Source: Microbacterium oleivorans NBRC 103075 (GTDB lineage: Bacteria; Actinomycetota; Actinomycetes; Actinomycetales; Microbacteriaceae). From it: 64,000 nt of DNA. The DNA lies in the NCBI RefSeq assembly GCF_001552475.1, contig NZ_BCRG01000004.1, positions 186,001 through 250,000 on the forward strand. Reading direction: 5' to 3'. Both the position numbers and the translations under genes were made by a program. The notes below the pieces were generated by a model. The model ran no database searches and was not told the DNA's origin. It worked only from the letters and a program-made list of their open reading frames with translations. How positions within the stretch are numbered: the first letter of the stretch is position 1; every line of letters begins with the position of its first letter. This document shows, piece by piece, positions 53,574 through 62,235 of this stretch.

Positions 53574-56500
53574 GTGCACGATGTTTTCGACCGATCGAGC
53601 GAGGCTCCTGAGCCCCGCACACTGATCGACATCCTCCGGGTGACCGCGGCGCGGCATCCCGAGTCGTCCGCCCTCGAGGACGCCGCCGGTGCGCTCAGCT
53701 ACGCCGAGGTCCTCGCCGAGGTCGTCCGTCGCGCGTCGCGCTTGCGTGCCGCCGGAGTCCGTCGCGGCGATCGCGTCGGAGTGCGGATGCCGTCGGGATC
53801 GCGCGAGCTGTACCTGTCGATCCTCGCGGTGCTCGCCGCGGGCGCCGCGTACGTCCCCGTCGACGCGGACGACCCGCAGGAGCGCGCCGACCTCGTGTTT
53901 GGCGAAGCCCGGGTCCGGGGCGTCATCGGCCTCGACGGACGCTTCGTCGCCTCGGACGGTGACCCGGTCGGGGAACCCGGCGCGGAGGAGCCGCCGCGGC
54001 CCGAGGACGACGCGTGGATCATCTTCACCTCGGGCTCGACGGGAGTGCCCAAGGGCGTCGCGGTGAGCCACCGCTCGGCGGCCGCGTTCGTCGACGCCGA
54101 GGCGCGCCTGTTCCTGCACCACGCCCCGCTCGGACCGGGCGACCGGGTGCTCGCCGGGCTGTCGGTCGCCTTCGACGCCTCGTGTGAGGAGATGTGGCTC
54201 GCGTGGCGCCACGGCGCCTGCCTCGTTCCCGCGCCGCGCGCGCTCGTCCGCTCGGGGGAGGACCTCGGGCCGTGGCTGGTGGGGCACGGCATCACGGTCG
54301 TCTCGACCGTGCCCACGCTCGCGGCGCTCTGGCCGCAGGACACGGTCGAGAACGTTCGCCTCCTGATCTTCGGCGGCGAGGCGTGCCCGCCCGAGCTGGT
54401 CGCGCGGCTCGTCGGCGAGGGACGCGAACTCTGGAACACTTACGGACCCACCGAAGCGACCGTCGTCGCGTGCGCGGCGCTCCTCGGCGGTGAGGGGCCG
54501 GTCCGCATCGGGCTGCCCCTCGACGGCTGGTCGCTGGCGGTCGTCGATGCCGACGGCATGCCGGTGGCTCCCGGTGAGGTCGGCGAGCTCATCATCGGCG
54601 GGGTCGGGCTCGCGCGCTACCTCGACCCGGCCAAGGATGCCGAGAAGTACGCCGCCATGCCCACCCTCGGCTGGGAGCGGGCGTACCGCTCCGGCGACAT
54701 GGTGCGGGCGGACCCCGAGGGCCTCGTCTTCCAGGGGCGCGTCGACGATCAGGTGAAGATCGGCGGGAGGCGCATCGAGCTCGGCGAGGTCGAGGCGGCC
54801 CTGCAGGACCTCGACCTCATCGCCGGCGCCGCCGTGGTCGTGCAGAAGACCGACTCGGGGGCGGCCGTCCTCGTCGGCTACGTCGTGCCGCGCGACGGGT
54901 TCGACCGGGTCGCCGCGCGTGCCCAGCTCGCCGAGGCGTTGCCGGCACCCCTCATCCCGCTCCTCGCCGAGGTGCCCGACCTGCCGGTCCGCACCTCGGG
55001 CAAGGTCGACAAAGCCGCACTGCCGTGGCCCATCGAGGACACCGGCGCAGGCGACTCGCACCTGTCCGGCACGGCGGCCTGGCTCGCCGAGCAGTGGTTC
55101 GCCGTCCTCGGTGCGCGCCCGGGCGACGAGGATGCCGACTTCTTCCAGCTCGGCGGCGGATCGCTCGCCGCCGCGCAGCTCGTGTCGCGGATCCGCTCGC
55201 GCGCACCCGAATTCACGATGGCCGACGTGTACGACCGGCCGAAGCTCCGGCGCATGGCCGACGCCGTCGACGACGCCTCCGATGACGGGGCGGATGCCGG
55301 TGGTCACAGCTCCGCCCGGCCCACCCCGCGTCGCATGCAGCTGTTGCAGACGCTTCTCGGCTTCCCCCTGTTCGTGTTGAGCGGGGCGCGCTGGATCACC
55401 TGGTTGCTGACCGCTAGCGTCGTGCTGCAGCTCGGCCCGGGGTTCGACTTCCTCCCCGAGACCTCGCCGGTCGCCGTCATCCTCCTGCTCCTCGTGTTCG
55501 CGACCCCGTTCGGGCGGATGGCGATCTCGGCCGCCGCCGCGCGGCTGCTGCTCGCCGGGGTCCGAGCGGGGGACTACCCGCGCGGCGGCGGCGTGCACCT
55601 GCGGCTGTGGCTCGCGGAGCAGATCGCGCACCAGATCGATCCGGTCGGCCTCGCGGGGGCACCCTGGGTCGTCTACTACGCCCGCGCGCTGGGCGCGAAG
55701 ATCGGCACGAACGTCGACCTCCACACCCTGCCGCCGGTGACCGGCATGCTCCACATCGGTGCCGGCGCCGCGATCGAACCCGAGGTCGACCTGGCCGGGC
55801 ACTGGATCGACGGCGACACGGTCCGCATCGGATCGATCCGCATCGGCGCCGGCGCCACGGTCGGCGCCCGCAGCACGCTCGCGCCGGGCACGAAGATCGG
55901 GCGCGGCGCCGAGGTCGCCCCCGGCTCGGCCGTGTTCGGCCGGGTCCGCGCCGGCCAGCGATGGGCCGGCTCGCCGGCCGCGCGCATCGGCGGCACGTCG
56001 ACGCCGTTCGCCCCCTCCCCGCCTCCGCCCGGGCGCCGGTGGCTCTGGGCGTACGGCGTGTCCTCGGCGTTCCTGGGCGCTCTCCCGTTCCTCGCGTTCG
56101 CCGCGGGTGGCGCCGTCGTCACGGCGGGCGCCCGCGAGGCCGACACGATCGCTGAAGCCGTGCCGCCGCTGCTGGCGATGCTCGTGCCCGGCGTCCTCAC
56201 GGCGGGCGTGCTGTTCGCCGGCGCCGTCGTGCTCGTCGTGCGGCTCCTCTCGCTCGGGATGACCCCCGGCGTCCACCCCGTCCGCAGTCGCGTCGCTTGG
56301 CAGGCGTGGACCACCGAGCGCATCCTCGACTCGGCGCGGGTTCTCCTCTTCCCGCTCTACTCGAGCCTCTTCACACCCGTCTGGCTCCGGATGCTGGGCG
56401 CCAAGGTCGGGCGGGAGGTCGAGGCATCCACTGTTCTCCTCATCCCCGCGATGACGACGATCGACGACGGAGCCTTCCTCGCCGACGACACGATGGTCGG

Positions 56501-57452
56501 CACCTACGAGCTGAACCGGGGGTGGATGCGGCTGGGTCCGGCCCGCATCGGCAAGCGCGCGTTCCTCGGGAACTCGGGGCTCGCGGCGGGAGGCCACCGG
56601 GTGCCGAAGGACGGTCTCATCGCCGTCCTGTCCGTCGCGCCCGAGAAGGCGAAGGCCGGCTCGTCGTGGCTGGGGTCACCGGCCGTGCGCCTGCGTCGCG
56701 TGGTCAACGAGTCGGACCTCGAACGAACGTATCGACCGCACCCGCGACTGCGTGTCGCCCGGACGCTCTGGGAGCTCCTCCGCTTCGTGCCCGTCGTCGT
56801 CACGTGTGCGCTCGGCCTCGCGGTGCTGCTCGTGTTCGCAGCCATCGTCGAGGCAGCGGGCCTCGGCATCGCGCTGGCAGCGTCGGGGGCCGTGCTCCTC
56901 GCGGCAGGTGCGGTCGCGGCGGGCATCACCACCGTGGCGAAGTGGGTGCTGGTCGGGCCGATCCGCCCGGGGGAGCACCCCCTCTGGTCGAGTTTCGTGT
57001 GGCGGACCGAGGTCGCCGACACCTTCACCGAGATGGTCGCCGCGCCCTGGTTCGCCTCGCCGGCGTCGGGGACCCCGGCGCTCGCCGTGTGGCTCCGGAC
57101 CCTCGGGACGAAGATCGGCCGCGGCGTCTGGACCGACAGCTACTGGTTCCCAGAACCCGACCTCGTCACCCTCGGCGACGGCGCGACGGTCGGCCGCGGA
57201 TGTGTGGTTCAGACGCATCTGTTCCATGATCGTGTGATGAGCATCGACACCGTGACCCTCGAACCGGGGGCGACCCTCGGGCCGCACTCGGTGGTCCTGC
57301 CCGCGGCCACGATCGCCGCGGACGCGACGGTGGGCCCGGCATCCCTCGTCATGCGCGGCGAGACCGTGCCCGCCGGAAGCCGCTGGAGCGGCAACCCCAT
57401 CGGACCGTGGCGTGCGGTCAAGGTCCGCGCGTACCAGGACGCGGAAGGATGA
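53574..57452 (+). CDS. Pls/PosA-family single-module non-ribosomal peptide synthetase
   Basis: The protein has 1,292 residues and is an epsilon-poly-L-lysine synthetase-like enzyme. It contains an adenylation domain (about 15-490) with A3 TSGSTGVPKGVAVSH near 150, A4 FDASCEEMW near 200, A5 NTYGPTE near 287, and A10 TSGKVDK near 480. A carrier domain follows, with Ser530 in LGGGSLAAAQL as phosphopantetheine site. Six hydrophobic segments are interleaved with three tandem hexapeptide-repeat (LbH) domains near 705-800, 940-1040 and 1180-1275. No condensation or thioesterase domain is present. Family members polymerise one amino acid through isopeptide bonds. The pocket residues read DAESIGTVVK, near the lysine code DAESIGSVAK as I recall it. 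GTG 53574 is the only usable start. The M1 peptidase gene overlaps the stop (ATGA). Confidence 0.93.
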   Translation: MHDVFDRSSEAPEPRTLIDILRVTAARHPESSALEDAAGALSYAEVLAEVVRRASRLRAAGVRRGDRVGVRMPSGSRELYLSILAVLAAGAAYVPVDADDPQERADLVFGEARVRGVIGLDGRFVASDGDPVGEPGAEEPPRPEDDAWIIFTSGSTGVPKGVAVSHRSAAAFVDAEARLFLHHAPLGPGDRVLAGLSVAFDASCEEMWLAWRHGACLVPAPRALVRSGEDLGPWLVGHGITVVSTVPTLAALWPQDTVENVRLLIFGGEACPPELVARLVGEGRELWNTYGPTEATVVACAALLGGEGPVRIGLPLDGWSLAVVDADGMPVAPGEVGELIIGGVGLARYLDPAKDAEKYAAMPTLGWERAYRSGDMVRADPEGLVFQGRVDDQVKIGGRRIELGEVEAALQDLDLIAGAAVVVQKTDSGAAVLVGYVVPRDGFDRVAARAQLAEALPAPLIPLLAEVPDLPVRTSGKVDKAALPWPIEDTGAGDSHLSGTAAWLAEQWFAVLGARPGDEDADFFQLGGGSLAAAQLVSRIRSRAPEFTMADVYDRPKLRRMADAVDDASDDGADAGGHSSARPTPRRMQLLQTLLGFPLFVLSGARWITWLLTASVVLQLGPGFDFLPETSPVAVILLLLVFATPFGRMAISAAAARLLLAGVRAGDYPRGGGVHLRLWLAEQIAHQIDPVGLAGAPWVVYYARALGAKIGTNVDLHTLPPVTGMLHIGAGAAIEPEVDLAGHWIDGDTVRIGSIRIGAGATVGARSTLAPGTKIGRGAEVAPGSAVFGRVRAGQRWAGSPAARIGGTSTPFAPSPPPPGRRWLWAYGVSSAFLGALPFLAFAAGGAVVTAGAREADTIAEAVPPLLAMLVPGVLTAGVLFAGAVVLVVRLLSLGMTPGVHPVRSRVAWQAWTTERILDSARVLLFPLYSSLFTPVWLRMLGAKVGREVEASTVLLIPAMTTIDDGAFLADDTMVGTYELNRGWMRLGPARIGKRAFLGNSGLAAGGHRVPKDGLIAVLSVAPEKAKAGSSWLGSPAVRLRRVVNESDLERTYRPHPRLRVARTLWELLRFVPVVVTCALGLAVLLVFAAIVEAAGLGIALAASGAVLLAAGAVAAGITTVAKWVLVGPIRPGEHPLWSSFVWRTEVADTFTEMVAAPWFASPASGTPALAVWLRTLGTKIGRGVWTDSYWFPEPDLVTLGDGATVGRGCVVQTHLFHDRVMSIDTVTLEPGATLGPHSVVLPAATIAADATVGPASLVMRGETVPAGSRWSGNPIGPWRAVKVRAYQDAEG

Positions 57453-58828
57453 TCGTCGACCCGTACACACCGGTCAGCGGCGACAGCTCCTATGCCGCGG
57501 TGCACTACGACCTCGATCTCGATTACAAGCTCGCCGGCAATCGTCTGACGGCGACGGCGACCATCGACATCCGTGCGCGCGAGGAGATCCGCTCCGCCGC
57601 GTTCGACCTCGTCGGACTGCGCGTCAGCCGCGTGAAGGTGGCGGGCGATACGCGCGCGTCGTTCCGGCAGACGGATCGCAAGGTGCGCGTGACGTTCTCG
57701 ACCCCGCTGGCAGCGGGCGACACGGCACGCATCGCGATCACCTACGCGGGAGCACCGCAGCCGCGTCGGACCCGCTGGGGTCTCCTCGGCTGGGAGGAGC
57801 TCGAGGACGGCCTCATCGTGGCCTCGCAGCCGACCGGAGCGCCCACCTGGTTCCCCTGCAACGACCTGCCGTGCGAGAAGTCGACGTACGCGCTCCGGGT
57901 CGCGACAGACCCCGGGTACGCAGTGGTCACGGGTGCGACCGGCACCCGCGCGCGAGCCGGGCGGCGCGACGCCTGGTCGTTCACGATCGACACCCCGACG
58001 CCCTCGTATCTCCTGACGCTCCAGATCGGGCCCTATCGAGAGACCGCGGTCGACCTCGCCGGGGTCCCCGGCCGGCTCTTCCACCCTGCGGGCCTCGAGA
58101 ACCGCGCCGCCGCGGACTTCGCCCTGCTCGGCGACATGATGAGCGCGTTCGCGGAGTCGTTCGGTCCCTACCCCTTCCCGCAGTACACGATCGTCGTCAC
58201 GCAGGACGACCTCGAGATCCCGCTCGAGGCGCAGGGCATGGGCATCTTCGGGTCGAACCACATCGACGGCGCCGGGTCGCTCGAACGTCTCGTCGCCCAC
58301 GAGCTCGCCCACCAGTGGTTCGGCAACAGCGTCGGGGTCGAGGGCTGGCAGCACATCTGGCTCAACGAGGGCTTCGCCTGTTACGCCGAGTGGGTCTGGG
58401 CGGAGGCGTCGGGCAAGGCGACCGCCCACGGGCTCGCCCTCGCCCACCACGCCCGGCTCGCAGCGCTCCCGCAGGACCTCCGCGTGTCCGACCCGGGTCC
58501 CGACCTCATGTTCGACGACCGCGTCTACACCCGTGGCGCACTGGCGCTCCACGCGCTGCGGCTGACCGTGGGCGACGACCCGTTCTTCGCGCTCCTGCGC
58601 GAATGGACGACCCGGCACCGGTTCGGGGTCGTCACGACAGCAGACTTCACCGCGCTCGCCGAGGAGCAGACGGGCGCCGCTCTCGGCTCGCTGTTCGCGG
58701 CGTGGCTCGACGACACTGCTCTGCCGGACCTCCCGAAGGGCGGAAAGCGGGGGGCGCGTCCCGCATCCATCACCGAGCGGGTCGGGCTGATCGACGCCGT
58801 GTTCAGGCGGGATCGATCGCGAGGCTGA
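57449..58828 (+). CDS. M1-family zinc metallopeptidase
   Basis: The protein has 459 residues. The beta-sandwich N domain runs to about 185. The thermolysin-like domain has the zinc motif HELAH (284-288) and the third ligand in WLNEGFA (Glu307). The exopeptidase GxMEN motif is replaced by GMGIFG near 265. The C-terminal ERAP-like domain of long M1 aminopeptidases is missing, and there is no signal peptide. The ATG overlaps the NRPS stop (ATGA), so the two are translationally coupled. A role in trimming, turnover or self-protection against the NRPS product is inferred. In Streptomyces albulus an aminopeptidase acting on epsilon-poly-lysine is known. Confidence 0.9.
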   Translation: MIVDPYTPVSGDSSYAAVHYDLDLDYKLAGNRLTATATIDIRAREEIRSAAFDLVGLRVSRVKVAGDTRASFRQTDRKVRVTFSTPLAAGDTARIAITYAGAPQPRRTRWGLLGWEELEDGLIVASQPTGAPTWFPCNDLPCEKSTYALRVATDPGYAVVTGATGTRARAGRRDAWSFTIDTPTPSYLLTLQIGPYRETAVDLAGVPGRLFHPAGLENRAAADFALLGDMMSAFAESFGPYPFPQYTIVVTQDDLEIPLEAQGMGIFGSNHIDGAGSLERLVAHELAHQWFGNSVGVEGWQHIWLNEGFACYAEWVWAEASGKATAHGLALAHHARLAALPQDLRVSDPGPDLMFDDRVYTRGALALHALRLTVGDDPFFALLREWTTRHRFGVVTTADFTALAEEQTGAALGSLFAAWLDDTALPDLPKGGKRGARPASITERVGLIDAVFRRDRSRG

Positions 58829-59342
58829 CGACGTAACCCGCCGGCCCCGTCACGCGGTGGACGGCGATCGTGCGGTCGTGACCCGGAACCCGCGCACGCC
58901 CGTCCGCGACGACGACGGTGGCAGGGTCGACCCGGAGGCCGCGACCGTCGGCCTTGAGCGCCGCCTCGATGGCGGTCCACCCGCCCGCGTCGGGCGGGGG
59001 TGACGGCGCGAAGAGGGCGTCGAGGCCGGGGAGAGCACCGGCATCCCTCTCCACATCGATTCCGATCGCCCGTGCGTGAGCCGCCGCGGCGACGACCACC
59101 CCGGGAGCGTACGCGACGCTGATCGCGGCGTCGTCGCTCCGGAGCGGGCCATGGTCGACGCCCCCGCACACCTCGCATCGCTGGCGGATGCCGGTGTCCG
59201 CCACCCCGAGCAGGCTCAGCGCCTCGCGGAGCAGGTGCCGGCCGGTGACGCGCGCCTCGGCAGTGCGACCGCTGCCGGCCGTCTCCGGCACGGTCCGCCA
59301 GCCGACGATGACGCCGTCGGGGTGGGAGAGGCGGACGAGCAC
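58803..59342 (-). CDS. 4'-phosphopantetheinyl transferase (Sfp type)
   Basis: The enzyme transfers phosphopantetheine from CoA to the Ser of carrier domains. The 179-residue protein contains the metal/CoA motif IGIDVERD (near 92) and a WTAIEAALKADGRG segment corresponding to the WxxKEAxxK motif, with the first Lys replaced. The N-terminal half holds HLLREALSLLG and the RCEVCGGVDHGPL region. Its 3' end overlaps the M1 gene by 26 bases in convergent orientation. Because it adjoins a carrier-domain protein, it probably activates the NRPS. The GTG start has a -10 box 6 bases upstream. Confidence 0.9.
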   Translation of the reverse strand: MLVRLSHPDGVIVGWRTVPETAGSGRTAEARVTGRHLLREALSLLGVADTGIRQRCEVCGGVDHGPLRSDDAAISVAYAPGVVVAAAAHARAIGIDVERDAGALPGLDALFAPSPPPDAGGWTAIEAALKADGRGLRVDPATVVVADGRARVPGHDRTIAVHRVTGPAGYVVSLAIDPA

Positions 59343-59348
59343 GGGGCC

Positions 59349-59354
59349 AGGCTA
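59349..59354 (-). promoter_or_regulatory. -10 box, leaderless start of the phosphopantetheinyl transferase gene
   Basis: TAGCCT on the minus strand lies 6 bases before GTG 59342. Confidence 0.5.
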
Positions 59355-59427
59355 CCCGGGTGTCACACATCGTCGGCAGGGTGTCAACCGGCATCCCCTT
59401 CGTCCGCATCGGGGTGACACTCGAGCG

Positions 59428-61239
59428 ATGCCTCCCCTCGACGACTCCGCACCCGGTCAGGACCTGCGCAGCTACGCGCCGATCGGCGACGGGCGGACGG
59501 TCGCCCTCATCGGGTTGCGCGGCCAGATCGACTGGATGCCGCTCCCCGGCATCGACGATCTGCCGATCTTCGGGCGGCTGCTCGACGACGACGCGGGCGG
59601 GTGCATCGAGATGGAGCCCGTCGAGGGGTACGAGGTGCGCCGCCGGTATCTGCCGCGCACGAACGTGCTCGTCACGACCTTCACGACCGCGTCGGGGAAG
59701 GCGACGGTCACCGACGCGCTCGTCACGGGCGTCGCGGGGCGATTGCCGTGGGCGGAACTCGCGCGCCGCGTCGACGGTGTCGAGGGCGAGGTCGCCTTCC
59801 GGTGGCGGGTGCAGCCGGGCACGTCGCTGAAGACCGCGGCGCCGTGGCACGACCGGGCGAACGGTCGCAGCATCCTGCGCTCAGGACTGACGACGATCGG
59901 TGTTACCGGCCGCGACCACGGTCCGGAGCCGGCAGCGTCGGCCGACGGGATCGCGACAGGACTCGCGGGCGGTTTCACGACGGGCGCGGGGACTCGGCAC
60001 CTGCTGATCGTCGTCGGCACGCACGACGAGCCGATCCACTTCCCCGATCCCGACAACGTCGACCGCGGCATCGACCGCACGATCGAGGCCTGGCGCGCGT
60101 GGTCGCGGGAGTTCTCGTACGAGGGCCCCTGGGCGACGGACGTGCAGCGGAGCGCGCTGATGCTGAAGCTCCTGATCCACAGCCCCACCGGCGCTATCGC
60201 GGCCGCCGCGACGACGTCGCTGCCCGAGAACCTCGCCGGTGGCAAGAACTGGGACTATCGACTCGCCTGGGTGCGCGACCTGGCCTACACCGTCGACGCG
60301 CTCATCGGCTTCGGTCTGCGTGAAGAGACCCACGCCGCCATCTCATGGCTGCTGCGGACGATCCGCCGTCACGGTCCGGAGCTCCACGTCATGTACACCC
60401 TCGACGGGGAGCTCGACGGGCACGTCACGGAGTACGACGTGCCCGGCTGGCGGGGCATCGGTCCGGTCGTGACCGGCAACCCCGCGCGCGAGCAGGTGCA
60501 GCTCGGCGTGTACGGCGATCTGTTCGCCATCTGCCGCGCCTACGTCGAGGCGGGCAACGCTCTCGACGTCGAGACCGGACGGATGCTGTCGATGTATGCC
60601 GACCAGGTGTGCGACGCGTGGCGGAACCCCGATTCGGGCATGTGGGAGCTCCCCGAGGAGCGGCACTACGTGTCGTCGAAGATGGGATGCTGGCAGGCCC
60701 TCAACGACGCCGTCACCCTCGCGGAGCTGGAGCAGATCCCCGGCAGCAGCGAGCGCTGGGCGGCCGAGGCGACACTCGTCCGCGAGTGGGTCGATGAGCA
60801 TGGCTGGTCGGAGTCCCGCGGCGCGTACGTCATGGCGCAGGGCAGCCGCGACCTCGACGCATCCGTTCTGCTGCACTCGCTGAGCGGGTTCGACCGCGGA
60901 GAGCGGATGTCGCGCACGATCGATGCGCTCACGGGAGAACTCGGCGAAGGGCCGCACCTGTACCGCTACACCGGCATGCGCGACGAGGAGGCGACGTTCG
61001 TGGCGTGCAGCTTCTGGCGGGCAGCCGCGCTCGTCTGCGTCGGACGTCACGACGAGGGCATCGCCGCGATGGACGAGCTGGTGAAGACCGGCAACGACGT
61101 CGGGATGTTCGCCGAGATGATCGACCCCGACGACGGGGCGTTCCTCGGCAACCTCCCGCAAGCGCTCAGCCACCTAGCGCTGATCCGCGCCGCCCTGACG
61201 ATCCGGGAGCTCGTGGGCGACGACGCCACCGGCTCCTGA
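59428..61239 (+). CDS. glycoside hydrolase family 15 protein (glucoamylase/trehalase-like)
   Basis: The protein has 603 residues. The N-terminal beta-sandwich spans about 1-220, followed by an (alpha/alpha)6 barrel. Barrel motifs are GGKNWDYRLAWVRDLAYTVDAL (here split as GGKNWDYRLAWVRD and LAYTVDAL), PGWRGIGPV, SGMWELPEERHYVSSKMGCW, and YTGMRDEEATFVACSFW. The Glu of MWE and the Glu-rich EEATF region are the likely general acid and base. GH15 enzymes without a signal peptide in Actinobacteria are often trehalases; glucoamylase is the alternative. The start is the ATG directly before a QDLRSYAPIGDGRT N terminus typical of the family. Confidence 0.87.
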   Translation: MPPLDDSAPGQDLRSYAPIGDGRTVALIGLRGQIDWMPLPGIDDLPIFGRLLDDDAGGCIEMEPVEGYEVRRRYLPRTNVLVTTFTTASGKATVTDALVTGVAGRLPWAELARRVDGVEGEVAFRWRVQPGTSLKTAAPWHDRANGRSILRSGLTTIGVTGRDHGPEPAASADGIATGLAGGFTTGAGTRHLLIVVGTHDEPIHFPDPDNVDRGIDRTIEAWRAWSREFSYEGPWATDVQRSALMLKLLIHSPTGAIAAAATTSLPENLAGGKNWDYRLAWVRDLAYTVDALIGFGLREETHAAISWLLRTIRRHGPELHVMYTLDGELDGHVTEYDVPGWRGIGPVVTGNPAREQVQLGVYGDLFAICRAYVEAGNALDVETGRMLSMYADQVCDAWRNPDSGMWELPEERHYVSSKMGCWQALNDAVTLAELEQIPGSSERWAAEATLVREWVDEHGWSESRGAYVMAQGSRDLDASVLLHSLSGFDRGERMSRTIDALTGELGEGPHLYRYTGMRDEEATFVACSFWRAAALVCVGRHDEGIAAMDELVKTGNDVGMFAEMIDPDDGAFLGNLPQALSHLALIRAALTIRELVGDDATGS

Positions 61240-61279
61240 CCAACCCCAGGAAAACCACCACCAAAAGAAGGAGAGCACG

Positions 61280-62176
61280 ATGTCACGCGACCAGTACACG
61301 TTCACGAACCCGGTGGAGCTCTACTCCGAGATCGAGCCCCAGAAGGGCCACCAGCAGGAGCCCGGCCTCGACGCCGACCTCACGCCGAAGGCCGACCTGG
61401 GCGAAGACACCTACCGCGGCACCGGCCGCCTGACCGGCCGCAAAGCCCTCATCACGGGCGGCGACTCGGGCATCGGTGCGGCCACAGCGATCGCCTTCGC
61501 CCGCGAGGGCGCTGACGTCGCGCTGTCGTACCTGCCGGAAGAGGAGGAGGACGCGCAGCGCATCGCCGGCATCCTCCGCGAGGCCGGCGCGACCGTCCTC
61601 ACCTTCCCCGGCGACCTGAAGCAGAAGGACTACTGCGTCGAGCTGGTCTCGAAGACCGTCGACGCGCTCGGTGGACTCGACATCGTCGTCAACAACGGCG
61701 GAAAGCAGATCTACAACGAGGATCTGACGACGCTCGACGACCAGCAGTTCGACGACACGTTCACGACGAACGTCGACGCGATGTTCTGGATCACGAAGGC
61801 CGCCCTGCCGCACCTGCCCGCGGGAGCGACGATCATCAACACGACGTCGGTCCAGGCGTACTCGCCGTCGGAGACTCTCGTCGACTACGCCTCGACGAAG
61901 GCGACGATCAATGCGTTCACGAAGGCGGTGGCCCAGCAGCTGGCCCCCAAGGGGATCCGCGTCAACGCCGTGGCGCCCGGACCCATCTGGACGCCGCTCC
62001 AGGTCACCGACGGTCAACCGCCCGAGAAGCTCGAGTCGTTCGGGGAGGAGACCCCGCTCGGACGCATGGGTCAGCCCGCAGAGCTCGCCCCGGCCTACGT
62101 ATTCCTCGCGTCGGCCGAATCGAGCTACGTGATCGGCGAGACGCTCAACGTCAACGGTGGGATGCCGACTCCCTGA
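61280..62176 (+). CDS. SDR-family oxidoreductase (YhdF/YghA-like)
   Basis: The protein has 298 residues. A leader of about 45 residues (FTNPVELYSEIEPQKGHQQEPG region) precedes the Rossmann fold with TGGDSGIGAATAIAFA (near 58). The NNGGKQ segment (usual NNAG) and the catalytic S-Y-K (Ser in INTTSVQAY, YASTKATINAF near 195) follow. The C-terminal LNVNGGMPTP is typical of this SDR group, which includes general-stress dehydrogenases such as YhdF. The substrate is unknown. AAGGAGAG precedes ATG 61280. Confidence 0.9.
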   Translation: MSRDQYTFTNPVELYSEIEPQKGHQQEPGLDADLTPKADLGEDTYRGTGRLTGRKALITGGDSGIGAATAIAFAREGADVALSYLPEEEEDAQRIAGILREAGATVLTFPGDLKQKDYCVELVSKTVDALGGLDIVVNNGGKQIYNEDLTTLDDQQFDDTFTTNVDAMFWITKAALPHLPAGATIINTTSVQAYSPSETLVDYASTKATINAFTKAVAQQLAPKGIRVNAVAPGPIWTPLQVTDGQPPEKLESFGEETPLGRMGQPAELAPAYVFLASAESSYVIGETLNVNGGMPTP

Positions 62177-62186
62177 CACCCGCATG

Positions 62187-62223
62187 ACGAAGGCCCCGAC
62201 GCATCGCGCGTCGGGGCCTTCGT
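62187..62223. terminator. bidirectional terminator between the SDR gene and tctA
   Basis: The 16-bp perfect stem ACGAAGGCCCCGACGC (62187-62202) pairs with 62208-62223 around a 5-base loop. It lies between convergent genes. On the minus strand it lies 13 bases past the tctA stop. Confidence 0.8.
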
Positions 62224-62235
62224 CGTTCACAGCGG

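Noticed and set aside
52233-56597. An antisense open frame of over 1,450 codons opposite the glycosyltransferase and NRPS genes
   Set aside because: The translation is low-complexity Arg/Gly/Glu-rich and lacks any fold, while the plus strand has unmistakable A-domain, carrier and hexapeptide motifs.
59358-59420. GGGTGTCA direct repeats and a GTGTCAC/GTGACAC inverted pair between the phosphopantetheinyl transferase and GH15 genes
   Set aside because: The arms are only 7 to 8 bases and far apart. They could be chance in this sequence, so I did not call a regulatory site.
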